The notes under the pieces: generated by a model
Database searches by the model: none
What the model saw: the letters and a program-made list of their open reading frames with translations, nothing else
Told to the model about the DNA's origin: nothing
Position numbers and translations under genes: made by a program
In this document: in pieces, positions 1-12,279 of the stretch
Numbering within the stretch: the first letter of the stretch is position 1
How the letters are laid out: every line of letters starts with the position of its first letter
Origin: Acytostelium subglobosum LB1
Lineage: Eukaryota; Evosea; Eumycetozoa; Acytosteliales; Acytosteliaceae
Length of the DNA: 64,000 bases
Assembly: GCF_000787575.1 (NCBI RefSeq)
Contig: NW_012236512.1
Location: 446,511 to 510,510, forward strand
Direction of reading: 5' to 3'

Positions 1-2863
1 TGACAGCAGACAGAGTATCGATCAGAACCTTGAGGAAGAAGAATATGTCATTGTTTGAGGACTTTAGTTTGGACGATGACTTGCCCCTACTGACCACACG
101 GCTGATGCCATCCAATATCGACACGCACCAAGTGAAGCCTCCAGCCTCCTTGAACGACATCTTTGAATTGTCATTGTTGTGGAATATATAACACATCGCA
201 GCAAGTATATCTGATTGATTGGATGGATGGTGTTAGGCATGACAGGGTCTGATGATGACGTTGCAAATTGAAGTACATACTCTTGCGCATTGATAAGACA
301 TGTGTGTCCAGGGTAGTCGCACCTCCATTGCTCTGCAATACTTCGATGAGGTCGGCAATAATCTTGGACTCCACGCCCAGATTGCCAATAGCTAAAGTCG
401 CGATCGCTTGAAGGATGGGCTGGATGAGATGTGGATCCGACAACAGCTTGTAGAGCAACTTGAGACCTCCAGCCTCCACGAACAGGCTCTGTATGTGGAT
501 GGACTGAATGAAGAACTCCAGCAGCAGCTTGAGCACTGATGTCTCGATCTGGTACAGCACAAACATTGTGCTGTTGGTCACTGTGCCTGAACCAGGGGGC
601 TGACTGGGGTTGGCCGCAGCGGCCGCGCTTGCGTTACACAGCTGCAGACAGATCTCGAGCTCAGAGGGATTCTCGCGAAGCACATCATTGAAGGGCAAAC
701 CCTGGGGATCGGTCAGATAGAACATTAGTATCTTGATGATGCCCGCCTCTTCCAGCTCCAGCAGATTGATCTTGGACTTGGCGATAAGGTCGGTCATGTG
801 CTGGCTGACCATCAGCACAGTGCTGGGTAGACTGCTCTCGAGCAGCGACACGTAGAACCTAATCTCTGCCTCCTTGATCTGGTTCTTGAGCAGCAGTTCG
901 TCCATCATGTCGAGGATCAGTCGTCTATTGATCGTGCTGAGCAGGTCGAACTGGGCAAAGAAGATCTTGAAGGGTTCGAGCTGATGGAACAGGCCCACAT
1001 TGTCATTGTCCATCTGTTCAAAGTCTGCTGGATGTTCGGCAATCAATCCCAAGTTGAATATATCCTTGATGCACTTGAGCAACTCTGTCTTCATCTCCTC
1101 GCTGTTTGTTATCGAGAAGATATTGATGAATATATTGAACACCTTTAAGCTTGTCTTTGATATGTTGTCTGGGGGAGTGAGAGCAAGAGTGAGTATGGAT
1201 GGAAGCGCGCGCGAGATTGGACACATGCATTATACATACTTAGATGATAACAGGCGTCTGGAGAGTCGAGTTGGAACTCCTTTCGAAGGGAAATAAATAG
1301 AAGATTACAGGCGACGTTGATGATGTCCAGCTTGTGTTTCAGGCTGCCATGGTCGGCAATGTGAATAAAGGTGTTGAGTAACACAGTGTAGCCGTTGTTG
1401 TTGTCAAAGTCGTTGTGCAGCGTGACCATTAGACGCGATGAACTCTTGATCGTGTAGACAATGACCTGCGTGATCTCGATGATCGTTGGCACAGGCAGCT
1501 TCTTGGCTGTGTGCGTCTCCTGCTGATTGAGCACGTTGAGCAAACTCTCGACGACGCGCTTGTCATGCAGCACCTGCAGATGCTCCTTGGAGAGGCAGCA
1601 GCTGGACATGATCTGGGCAAAGATCCTGACGATCTGGCTGTAGATGATGGGCGAGTGGCTGGGCGCCGACGTCTGGTGCAGCAGGATGCCCACAAGCATC
1701 TCGATGCAGTCCGAGCGCAGCATGTCGCCCAGTGTGCTAATGTCGCGCACGATGTTGCCCAGGATCTTGAGCAGCTGGAAGCAGACGGCGATGTGTGGCG
1801 CCAGGTCGTGGGTGGACTTGGGCAGTGTGGCACCCATGCCGCCATGATCAGACGATTGTGAAAGTGTCGGAGATGACGCACCTGAGCTTGAGAGTGTAGT
1901 CGGGTTTCGCAGTTCGTGATGCTGGTTCAGGCTGCTGTTCCTCAGGCCATTGCTATTGTTGTTGTTGTTGTTGTTGTTCATATCGTCGACAAGCTGGAAG
2001 GATGGAGGCGATGTACCCATTCCCATTCCCATGCCCATGCCATAGAATGTCGGTGATGAGTTGGTCGAGATGTGCGTGGCAAAGTCGTTGTGATCGTACA
2101 CAATCGCAGAGAATGGAAGTGGCGTCAAATAGAAGTATGTATGAATGCCTGGGAATGGTTGTATATTCGAGTTGACAATATTGTTATGTTTGCTGTTAAT
2201 CGTAGTAATATTGTTGCTGCTATTGTTATTGTGATTGAGCAAAAGGTGAGTGAGGACTACGACTAGGAAACGAATGAATGATATTGATAGTCCACTGGAG
2301 GAGTATCGAGTGAGTATCTCCAATGCATATAATATCAATGGTGCCTCTGATGTCGGTGTACCTCCCAGCAAGTACTGAAGCATATCTGTCGCAGGTGATT
2401 GTTGTTGTCTCTTTGTCGTTGTATTATTATTATTGTTATTGTTGACGCTGTTTCCACTGTTGTTCATATGATGATTGTTGTGATTAAGTGATGGTGATGA
2501 TGAGGATGATGAGGTTGCGAGGAATGCATTCAACTCCTCTACAAGTCGCTTGACCAATGATGATGTGATGTCGCCTAGTGGTGTACTGATGGCCAGTGGC
2601 AAGAGATACTTTGGTGTCTCATTGTGCATCGATACGAATGTCTTTAAGAATTCGATCAGTGATACCATTGCATCCTGATGTACAACAGTCTGTTTATATG
2701 TACTCCACATCGTTGCTATTAGTAACTGTCCACTTGTCATTCCATGTTGTTGTCCTCCTGTCATTCCTTGTTGACTCTGATTCAATCCATTCGATATTGT
2801 TGTCGATGATGATGTTGTTGATATTGTTGATGATGATGATGCCATTCTACTTGAAGATGTCAT
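1..2863 (-). CDS. BEACH-family-like giant protein, N-terminal part (cut by window edge)
   Basis: Read as complement(join(<1..210, 281..1168, 1240..2863)). Both introns (70 and 71 bp) run GTATGT to AG and keep frame. The start at 2863 is followed by a Ser/Thr leader, then helical armadillo-like sequence broken by Asn/His/Ser runs and a Gly-Met repeat (GMGMGMG). The last exon visible, with EAGGFTW followed by a hydrophobic run, resembles the helical N-terminal half of large BEACH proteins (WDFY3/Lvs type), which act as scaffolds in membrane traffic and autophagy. The diagnostic BEACH and WD40 domains would lie beyond the left edge, so the family call is inference from the helical-repeat style. 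About 900 residues are present. It could instead be another armadillo scaffold. Confidence 0.5.
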
Positions 2864-3589
2864 TATAAATATATAAATATAATATTATTATATGTCTAGA
2901 CCAAACTAATGGTACAAGAGATAGAGATAATTATAAAGAGTCAGGTTATGTATGAATGAATTGATATGAGGTTGATGACAAGGTGTTGTTGTTGTTGTTG
3001 GGTTTGTGTGTAGATGGTGTGGAATGAGTGAGAGAGTGGTGAATGGGTCCGTGTGTGTCTTTGAGATTGAGCTTTGAGTTGGGTTGTGTGTGAGTGTGTC
3101 AATCAATCAATCAATTAATCAGTCCAATCAAAGGTCCTGATCACAGTGATCAATAATAATATATAACTTTGTGTGTGTGTATGTATAAGTCCGAACCCTA
3201 TGGATATAGGAATGAATGGAATTGAAAAGGGAATGAACTAATACTTTTAAATAAGAGTTTCTTGTTCTTATTCAATGATCTCCTTCAACTAACAAACTTT
3301 TATTCATAAGGGCACGTCTTTCTTTTTTGGTGCATCCCATCCCCATCACTTGTGTGATCAAGATACCCCCAAACACACTCGAGTCTTTTCGTCTCACGTG
3401 ATGTGACCACACGTCCTTGCGCACCACAACAAAATATCCAATTCTGAATTCCTATGATGATGATGTTACCATTCATTATCTGAGAATATGTGATTGATTG
3501 ATTGATGGAATGTTTACCACTCCTCTTCTTTATGTGTTTCAAACAAATAATAATAATAATAAAACATAATATGTAATTGATTGGTACAT
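2864..3589. other. Intergenic, BEACH-like gene promoter side / SNARE 3' side
   Basis: No convincing gene. It holds an AT-rich start-proximal stretch, GT-rich and TTG-rich simple sequence around 2990-3110, and short CAAT/ATTG tetramer runs. The low-complexity open frame at 2906-3106 on the minus strand (mostly H, T, N, P) looks like simple-sequence noise. Confidence 0.6.
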
Positions 3590-4596
3590 CTAACAATGCT
3601 TTGGATCATTATAAATCTTACATCCAGAGTCTTTGATTGATTGATTGATTGAGTCAGTGAATGGTTGGATGATTGATTGATGGTGATTGAATAACATAAC
3701 ATACCTGTTGCCAACAATACTATTATAACTATAATTAACAATACTATACACATGATTAGACCACAACTGCTTGCATTCCGACGTAATGTGTCCATTGTTG
3801 AAGTGGTCTGCGATAGGTTGGTAGTAGTCCTATCCACTCCCACCTCAATATCATCCAACATCAAATTTTGTTTGGTCTACGTATCAAGAGTGTGAGTGAG
3901 TAAGAATGGATTGATCAATGGATTGTTTGAATGATTGATTGCACTTGAATGATGTACATACTATCTCTGTGTTCATTGTAGTTGCTAGGACCTTCTGTTT
4001 CATCAGTGAGCCAGATAGTAAATCCAGTGCCACATCCTGATCATTCATCGCCTGATTATTCTGATCGAATATTTGTTGATTGGACATTCCCTGTGTCTGT
4101 TCAGTATCCTTGCCCCATGCTCGTTTGCCACTTGAGCTACCTATCAGTTCATTCCTAATCGCGATGATATTTCAGTCAGTGTGTGATCGTGAACGGTAGG
4201 GTGTTTGGTCGGGGCTGGAATCATCCCACCCCACCAACACACCCACCCCATAACATGATCAATCAATCAATCATACCTTGCTTGATTGTTTGAGTTTGTA
4301 CTGGCGGCCTCGAATGATGAGGCTAGGTTGTTCTTCTTTGTGACTAGTTGTTCGACAATCTGTCTTCTACGCATTGTCTCGCGTTCTGTAATGCGCACGT
4401 TTGAGTAGGTAAGGCCATCGAGTAGACGTGACAGGTCGTTTGAAATCTTGACCAACTCTCTTCTTATATTAGGTGCCTGACGCAATGCCTGTGGTGGGTT
4501 ATTACTATACATCGACTCATAACTCCTGACATCCGCGGCCAACTGTGTCAGTGCCGTATTGATATTATCACACTCTATTTGCCATGTGTCGCTCAT
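3590..4596 (-). CDS. Syntaxin-8-like Qc-SNARE
   Basis: Read as complement(join(3590..3630, 3705..3876, 3962..4154, 4277..4596)), 241 residues, close to the usual syntaxin-8 length. The N-terminal helical region (TWQIECDNINTALTQL) is followed by a SNARE heptad stretch (about residues 150-205, including LMLDDIEVGVDRTT) and a C-terminal tail anchor of about 20 hydrophobic residues (IMCIVLLIIVIIVLLATG). A short tail ending KIYNDPKHC comes from the last small exon. Family role: Qc-SNARE in endosomal and lysosomal fusion. All three introns start GTATG and end AG with frame kept. The short last exon is the least certain: without it, translation would run into Ser/Asn-rich intron sequence. Confidence 0.8.
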
Positions 4597-4743
4597 TGTG
4601 ATGTTTGTGTATATGTATGATTTATTGATTGATTGATTGATTGAATGAATGATGTTAATGAACAGACAGGGCTTGCCCTAACACTGATGAGTTGGGGACT
4701 GAGTTAGTCCTCACTGTTTGGGAATGATCTAGATGCGAAAGGT

Positions 4744-5013
4744 CTAACGAAAGATATTTGCAGCCTTCTTTGGCGCAGTTCCAAATTTCGGGACCTTTTT
4801 GGGGTCAAAGGCCTCAGCCCACACACCCTCAAGGACCTTGACTTGAACGAATTCATTGATCAGATGTACAAGGAGTAGTGTACAAGTACATAATAATATA
4901 ACATATATGTTTATAACTCGGCGTTGAACAGAGAACATAGGATATTCCTGAAGGACTTTGGTATAATGGTCGCGGCGCCATTGAGTAGAAGTGGGGATGT
5001 TCGCAATGGACAT
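4744..5013 (-). CDS. Small one-TM protein overlapping the FNIP gene 3' end
   Basis: An 89-codon frame, different from that of the FNIP gene, begins with ATG at 5013 inside the last 103 bases of that gene. It reads as a hydrophilic, Arg-containing N-terminus (STQWRRDHYTKV), one transmembrane segment (about residues 35-53, INIYVILLCTCTLLLVHLI), and a Lys-rich soluble tail (FDPKKVPKFGTAPKKAANI). Composition is non-repetitive, unlike chance frames in this genome, and the layout resembles small subunits of mitochondrial membrane complexes. I do not recognise the family. Alternative: a spliced exon or a shifted C-terminus of the FNIP gene. Confidence 0.4.
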   Translation of the reverse strand: MSIANIPTSTQWRRDHYTKVLQEYPMFSVQRRVINIYVILLCTCTLLLVHLINEFVQVKVLEGVWAEAFDPKKVPKFGTAPKKAANIFR

Positions 5014-7040
5014 GTCATCGATTTGAAACAGTCCGTGAGCAACAACATGGAATGTTCATCAAGTTGTCGCATGCGTACTAGTCTGGGCCTATAGTCAACG
5101 TAGATGAATAACTCGGCAACATGAGCAAAGCAATCAATTGGATACTGAAGTATGTTGCGTGCCATGTTCATCAGACAGACGTGCGCCAATGACTCGGGCA
5201 ACACACCATCGTCAAGCGACTGCGCAAACATCGCGCCAAAGACTACATGTGTCAGTGCGCGTGGTAATGCTCCGCGTTCCAGCGGCTGATTGAAGCTCGT
5301 GCCAAACTTGAGATGGGTGATGTACGCTGGCAGCACGCCAGCTTTGATCGGATGATTGTAGCCGCCCAGATTCAGATGGGTGACGAGCGGTGGCAACACA
5401 TTCGCGTCCAGCTCTTTGTTGTAGTGTTGTCCGAAGCTTAGGTACTGGATGTTGACGGGAAGTTGGTTGGAGGGCAGCGGCTGGTTGAAGTCCGCGCCCA
5501 ACTTGAGTGCTGTGACCGAGGGCGGGATGATGCGGCCAAACAATGAGCGATCAAACCGCGAGCCAAACGCCAGCTGCGTGACAGAGTTGGGCACGGTATG
5601 CCCGTCAATCTGCTGTGTATTGTGGCCAAACGTTAAATGTGTCACCAACAAAGGGATACTTCCGGCTCGCAAATGTTGGTTAAAGTCGTAGCCAAATGTT
5701 AGACGGGTGATTGCCTGCGGTAGGACGTGCGGGTCGATCTCTGAGTTGAACCAATTGCCAAAGACCAATTGTTTGACTGATTGCGGGATATCTCCAACGT
5801 TCAACTTTGATCCAAAGTACGAGTCGATCTGGAGCTGAGTGATTGACTGTGGCAGACTGCCTGTCTCTAACTTCATGCCAAAGTGGTAGCCAAGACGAAG
5901 TTGTGTAACAGACTTGGGTATGATACCCGGCTCCAATATGCGTATGATACCCGACGATGACCTGCCCTTAGACTCGCTGCTGTAATACAAGTCTGTGACT
6001 CCGAATGGCACGCTGTACGAGTACTGGCTGCCCAGTCGCAGCTCAGTGACAGACGACGGCATCTCGGTCAGGGGGTAGTCAAAGGGCGTCTGCAGCTTGA
6101 GACTTGTGAGTGAAGGAGGGAGCACACCGCGTGCCAGCGGTTGATTGAACGCCGAAACAAACATGAGCGATTGAAGCGCGGTTGGCAGCACGCCCGGCTC
6201 GAGGAATTGATTAAACATGTGCAGTTTGAGTGAGGTGATTGACGCCGGCAGCACGCCAGGCGCCAGTGCCTGATTGAACACATTGAGCTCAAGATAGAGC
6301 AGGTTGTGACATGCAGCCAAGTCGTCCATCGCCAGCGATTGATTGAAGCTGCCAAAGATGAGATGTGTCACAGAGTATGGGATTGAATGAGGTTCCAACA
6401 GACGATTGAAGCCAATCAGCTTCAAATGTGAGATGCTCGGCGGGAAGACGCGTCCGTCAATCGCATGATCGTTGCGGTACACGAGGTACTTGGTCCAGGG
6501 CGCCAGCATGCCCTTGGCGACCGGCTTGTCCAGGCCGTACATGAGCAGCTTGGCTGAGCGCGGCATTGGCGGCTCGCCCTCCTTGTCGCTGTATATCCAC
6601 TGCGTGTCCTGTGGCGTACGTGCAGTAAGCGGCACGACGCTGTCATAGTTGAGCATCGGCTGCACAAACATGAGCAGTGTGGAGGGGTCTGTGGCAGGTA
6701 TCTCTGGCTGCGGCCACCAGCAAGATGCCATTGTCGATATATTATCGGCATCAGAGTAACAATCGGTGAATCTATGATGTGATCTTTTGTTTATCAATGA
6801 CAATTGAGTACTATTATCATATAAATATCTACAAGTAAACATCAAACATAAACAATCTACATCATCCATATGTTTCAATATCCTATGTAATAATAACTTA
6901 TTATTGAATACTTTTAAATTATATTCAATTAACGTCATCATCGTCGTCGTCATCATCGAAGTTGTATTTGTACATTGTTGTTGTGATGTTGTTGTTGTTG
7001 TTGTTTGAATGTCTGTATTATTATTATTATTACTATCCAT
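4911..7040 (-). CDS. F-box/FNIP-repeat protein 1
   Basis: Single exon, 709 residues. An Asn/Thr-rich leader precedes an F-box-like helix pair (about residues 38-75, HRILKHMDDVDCLCLMF). From about residue 200 to 610 there is an array of about 22-residue FNIP repeats with the core FNQPL...G.LP.S.T.L.FG. Known family: FNIP repeats form a leucine-rich-like solenoid abundant in dictyostelids and some giant viruses; the F-box suggests an SCF ubiquitin-ligase substrate adaptor. The final 35 residues look unlike a normal FNIP C-terminus and overlap the small ORF at 4744-5013 in another frame, so the native stop may have been lost. Confidence 0.88.
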   Translation of the reverse strand: MDSNNNNNTDIQTTTTTTSQQQCTNTTSMMTTTMMTLIEYNLKVFNNKLLLHRILKHMDDVDCLCLMFTCRYLYDNSTQLSLINKRSHHRFTDCYSDADNISTMASCWWPQPEIPATDPSTLLMFVQPMLNYDSVVPLTARTPQDTQWIYSDKEGEPPMPRSAKLLMYGLDKPVAKGMLAPWTKYLVYRNDHAIDGRVFPPSISHLKLIGFNRLLEPHSIPYSVTHLIFGSFNQSLAMDDLAACHNLLYLELNVFNQALAPGVLPASITSLKLHMFNQFLEPGVLPTALQSLMFVSAFNQPLARGVLPPSLTSLKLQTPFDYPLTEMPSSVTELRLGSQYSYSVPFGVTDLYYSSESKGRSSSGIIRILEPGIIPKSVTQLRLGYHFGMKLETGSLPQSITQLQIDSYFGSKLNVGDIPQSVKQLVFGNWFNSEIDPHVLPQAITRLTFGYDFNQHLRAGSIPLLVTHLTFGHNTQQIDGHTVPNSVTQLAFGSRFDRSLFGRIIPPSVTALKLGADFNQPLPSNQLPVNIQYLSFGQHYNKELDANVLPPLVTHLNLGGYNHPIKAGVLPAYITHLKFGTSFNQPLERGALPRALTHVVFGAMFAQSLDDGVLPESLAHVCLMNMARNILQYPIDCFAHVAELFIYVDYRPRLVRMRQLDEHSMLLLTDCFKSMTCPLRTSPLLLNGAATIIPKSFRNILCSLFNAEL

Positions 7041-7615
7041 GGATATTACTATTATTATCTATCTGTACACTATTATATATATTATTACAACAACACTCAA
7101 CAACAAATCTAGTAAGAAAAATGATTTATCATCCCAGATACTTTCCAAAATTGTGTGTTTGTTGGGACCCATCAACACTGACCCAACAAAACAGCTCCCT
7201 CATCAACACTAAAAATGGATGTTGTTGATCATTTATCTGATTTACACTTTGACAAATAATAATTTAACAGGAGATGATGTTGTTTCAATAGATCAACTGG
7301 ACATTCGTAAGGACAACAAAGACTAGTATAATACTTCTAGCCCACACACTTCTTCGTCAAATGCACCACCTTCTTGTTGAGTGAAACAATTCCAACAATC
7401 TTCTTTGAAACTGTCGATTTGATTCAAGATCAAGTTGGTAGAAATGGGGTTTGTTGTTGAACGACCAATCAACTTTGCAGGGTCTGCTTGTTTGAACTTG
7501 AAGTTTGAGAAAGGTGTTTGAATGATAGGATGAATGAATGAATAGTAGTGTCATTCTATATATATTGTTGTTATAAAGATATATATAAAGATAGAGATAG
7601 AGATAGATAGACATA
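7041..7615. other. Divergent intergenic region with a 60-codon open patch
   Basis: Promoter region shared by the FNIP gene (minus) and the BRCT/DUF4062 gene (plus). The flanks are AT-rich (purine-rich ATAGAGATAGA at 7585-7610). At about 7330-7550 the minus strand is open in two frames at once, with mixed composition; one ends GGAFDEEVCGLEVLY. This could be a gene scrap or a small exon. No ATG-initiated protein is convincing. Confidence 0.4.
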
Positions 7616-10600
7616 ATGAGTAGTAGTAATTTCTTTAATAAGGTTGTATTTTATATTGTTGGTATACCATTGATTGAACAGAATAAGATAAAGAAGGCAG
7701 TAAAGGAACATGGTGGTACTATTGCATTGCAGGTTAACTCACAAGTTCATTACTTGATCACATCACATGAAGAGGTGGACAAACAACCTCCATCATACAA
7801 ATTGGGAACTGCAAGAAAGTTGGCCGCAGCCGGATCACTTCGAATCGTTTCAACAAACTTTATAACAGACTGTGTACAAGCGGGTCGCTTGATCACCGAT
7901 GCCAAGTACTTGCTACTGTTGCCATCATCGCCAAAGTCGCCAACAGATTCGTCAAACAGCCGTTTCAACTTTAGTTCCCCTGCTGGAGACAAGGGCAACA
8001 GTGGCGCCACACGAACATGTTACAACATCCTCGAGCCAATACTCGCCCAACGCGAGTCCCCACAACATGGAGTGCGTCTGTTCATTTCATCTACGTTCTT
8101 GGACATGCAGGAGGAGCGTGAACAGCTCGTCCACCATCTGATGCCCGAGCTGGCAGCATTCTGTAGACAACGTGGCGTCGACTTCTCCTTTGTGGACTTG
8201 CGCTGGGGACTGTCCCGCGAGGAGTCACAGCGTCCAAACGCCATCGCCACATGTCTGAGCGAGGTCGCCAACTGCACTCACTTCCTCTCGCTGTTGGGCA
8301 ACCGCTATGGCTGGAACAGTGGCGATGTCTACGATCAGGCAATCAAGGTGGCCGCACAGACGCGTCCTTGGCTCGAACAATATAACGGCAGAAGTGTCAC
8401 TGAGTTGGAGATACTTCAGGCTACAAAGTACTCGCCCAATCAGATGGCTAAACAACATTTCTTCTACATCAAGAACGACAAGGCTGCCTCAATGAGTGAG
8501 GCAGACAAGCTCACAAGCACAGCAGATGCGCAAGAGAAGCAGACCAAGTTACACAAGTTGATAACAGACCATGAGCTACTCAACTCAACATACAAGGAGA
8601 CTGATATTGGCTCGCTCGTTAAGGTAGGTTCCACTGCGCGATGGGTATCCTTGCGAGCAATCACTAACACTCACATACTCCATCTCCAAGTCCATCTACA
8701 AAGACATCACTCAATCAATCGAGAGAGAGTATCCCAGGCCTGTAAAGTATGACTTTGACATTGATATCAATCTGGCCTACGCCAAGCAGTTGACAAAGGT
8801 GTACTTGAACTGCAATCAGGACTTGGTGTCTAAGATGGACAGCTACTTTGACACTGATAATGGTCCAGAGGACAATCATCCTCTGCTCATTACCGCTCCA
8901 CATGGTGGCGGTGCATCAGCATTGATCTCTCACTGGCTCAGCGAGCTGTCAACACGTGCCCCACTCGACAACGTCATGGCCTGTCTGGCATTTGTAGGCC
9001 TCACTCCAAAGAGTAGACAGCCTGAAGAGTTGCTCAAGACTCTGTACAGCATGATCAAGAAGCACTACAATGTCGCGGCCGTCATCCCAGACGACCCTCA
9101 GCTACTCATAGAGGATCTATGCTTCTGGCTAAATGTAGCAAGCAAGGATGGCAAACAAATCGTGTGGATAATCGATGGACTCGACAAGCTTGACTGGAAG
9201 AAGAATAATGACAATGTGTACACGACCATCTCCTCGCTTCTCCCCAAGAGACTGGGTCATGGAGTCAAGATCATCCTGACAGTTGGAGACAGTATGGCAA
9301 CAGAGGTGACGCGATGTCTTCAGCGCATGTACCCTGGTGGGCTCCGCGCTCAGGCGCTCCAGACCCTGGCGGGCAGCGATCTGCGTATGAACTTTAGCAA
9401 GGTCTATCTAGGTGCGGTGGGAAAGACATTGGAGCAGTCACAGCTCACAAAGATCGCATTTAACTCGCACTGTCAGTCGCCACTCATTCTCTCGAGCATC
9501 CTCAATGAGCTGATCACATCGGGCACTTTCGACACTTTGGACGACAAACTGAGCGCGATGCTACAGTGCCCCACGCCTGTCGATCTGTTTAAGGTGATCG
9601 TGCTGCGATGGCTGAGCGACAAGTCCTACCCCGAGGGACTGGTAGCCAACGTGCTCCAGCTACTCCTCCATTCAGAGTATGGCCTGTACGAGGAGGAGTT
9701 GTTGGCCATCCTCAACATCAAGACTGCACATGGCTTCCTCTCGGCTGCACGTGCTGTGCTCACAATGGATGGATCGAGCAACTATCTCAACATATATGCT
9801 TCATCATTACGCGAGGCGATCAAATCAGTGTTCATTGATGATGCGTCATCGACTGTTGCCCAGGCCAATAGCAAGCGTCTACTTCAATCACTGGTCGACT
9901 ACTTTGTTAGCGCGGCGGCTTGCTCTGACAACGCGACCTCGACAACACTCAAACGTCGTGTTGCCATTGTACCCCGCTACCTCACAGCTGTCGATGACAT
10001 GAAGCAACTCAAGCAATTCCTGTTGAACATGGAGCACTTTAGACTGCTTGTCATTGAGTATGGCAAGGCTGGTCTACTCAAGTTGTTGCTACTGGTCGAG
10101 CCCGATAAGAAGAAGATCGTGGCACAGTATCGTGACGCTCACACTGCCTATGTCAACCGCAGTCCACCACTCGAGGAGCTGTCCGCTGCGACCAGGGATC
10201 TTGGTATCTTCTTTGAGTACCTCTCATACTACGATGATGCGATGATCGTAATGGACATGTCAAAGGACCTCCACATCCGACTCTACAGTGACCTGCACCG
10301 ATGCATTGGTGAGGACTACGAGGCCATGTCCTGCATCTCCAACAAGCAGTCCAAGTTTGACGATGCCCTATACCTCGCCGAGAAGGCATTATCAATTGCC
10401 GAGAGTGTATACGTATGTGTTCGACCTCCCGCAACCTTGGCCTTGCTCACTCACTCACTCACCAATTCACTCAACATAGGGACCTGATCAATATGGTACA
10501 TGCGAGTCACTCAAGCTGGTTGGCGTTGTGTTGAAGAAGCAGGCAAAGTATGATGAGGCACAGGAGACTTATGAGAAGGCGACGGCAATCATACATCGCT

Positions 10601-12279
10601 TCTTTGGGTACTCTGATGCACAGAATGTCTCACAGTACAGCCCTCAGCACTTTAACTCAAAGCTGGCAGACCTGTACAACAACCTTGGAGACATCTATCG
10701 TAAGAAGGCAGTATTTGACAAGGCTGGCACATACTATCAGAAGACTTTGGTGATCTTGGAGAACACGCGCAATGACAAAGACTTGAGCTTTGCAGAGTTG
10801 TTTAAGAACTTGGGACTGGTCGAGAAGAAGCTTGGACATTATGCACGCGCCACCCAACATTACCTCAAGGCATTGGACATTGTCAAGGTCACACTCGGCG
10901 ATGACCATGCAAGCTATGGACTCTACCTTTGCGACCTTGCCGACAACAAGCGCAAAGAAGACAAGTACAAAGAAGCCGAACAACTCTACGACCAGGCACT
11001 ATCAATCCTCAAGGCAAAGTTAGGGTATGTTTGGAATCGATCAATCATTCGTTCAAACAGTAACTAACAAAGTATACACAGAGTTGAACATGTAGAGATT
11101 GCAGAGATATACAATAATCTTGGACTGATTAGGAAGAAGCTTGGACATTACAAGGAGGCCATTGAATATTATCAGAAGGCATTGAACATCGCTGACAAGG
11201 CCTTGGGTCCAACACATCCAAAGGCTGGATTCTTCACTCACAACATTGGTGACTGCTGTATGTACATCTCCCTCCCCTCCCCATCACTCACTCATTCATG
11301 CTAACAATCAACAATGTTAACAGATAGGAAGCTTGGTGATTACAAGCAGTCAGAGGTGTTGTTTGCCAAGTCATTGTCAATCTCGCAGAATCACTTTGGA
11401 TTCGATCATCCAGAAGTGGCCGAGATATTGAACAGCATTGGATTGGTCTACAAGAAGCAGGCCAAGTACATCCAAGCAGAGAAAGAGTACAAGCGTGCTA
11501 TATCAATCGTTTCAAAGGCATTCGGTTCAGATCATCCAAAGTATGGAATGTACACAAACAACCTGGCTGATGTATACCGTAAGATGGGCAAGTATCCAAT
11601 GGCCAAGACATGTTATGCACGTGCACTTGGTGTGATTGAGACATCCCTTGGAGACCAGCACTCAGAGTACGCAGAGGTACTTTATGGAATGGGTCTGCTC
11701 AATCTAAGCATGGAGGACTACAACAAGTCGATTGAATTGATCAACACCGCAATCGACATCACTACCAAGGAGCTGGGTGACAAGCATCCAAAGATTGGCA
11801 TCTATCTCAACAGTCTTTGTGAGGCCAAGCTGGCACAGAAGAAGGCCAATCAGACAACTGGTCAGTTCTCAATCGAGCAGATGCGTCAACAATACGAGCG
11901 AGCACATGATATTCTTGTTGAGGACTTGGGCGAGATGCATCCAGAGATGGCAGACATATGGGTCAATCGGGCCGAGTTGGAGTTCCAGCATGGCAGTCAT
12001 CAGTTGGCCAAACAGTACTATGAGTGTGCGCTTCAGATCATTGGCGAGGTGTATGGCAAGGAGCATGTCAAGTACGAGTCACTGCACACACGTATCAAGT
12101 ACTTCATTGGTGATGTCATTGTTAACAAACCAGAGGAGGTCGATCGTTTGAGCAAACATTCAGAGCAATCGATCAACTTGGTCATTGATCAGACTGGAAA
12201 GTCACGTGAAGAGTCCATCAAGGCATTGGATCAATGTGGAGGTGACATTGTCAATGCCATACTTCAACTATGCGCCTAA
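7616..12279 (+). CDS. BRCT-DUF4062-NTPase-TPR-UBA protein (STAND-like)
   Basis: Read as join(7616..8623, 8691..10412, 10480..11024, 11082..11257, 11324..12279), 1,468 residues, all junctions GT-AG with frame kept. Order: BRCT domain (about 5-100, FNKVVFYIVGI); DUF4062 (about 150-290, VRLFISSTFLDMQEEREQL then DLRWGLS); NTPase core with a P-loop-like APHGGGASAL near residue 405 and Walker B (IVWIIDGLDKLDW) near 495; about eleven kinesin-light-chain-type 42-residue TPRs (about 900-1380); and a UBA-like end (ESIKALDQCGGDIVNAIL) like the NAC/HYPK UBA. DUF4062-NTPase-TPR is the nephrocystin-3/TEP1 layout of signalling STAND proteins. The P-loop Lys is Ala, so ATP use is doubtful. Function unknown: scaffold or sensor by inference. 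Confidence 0.9.
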
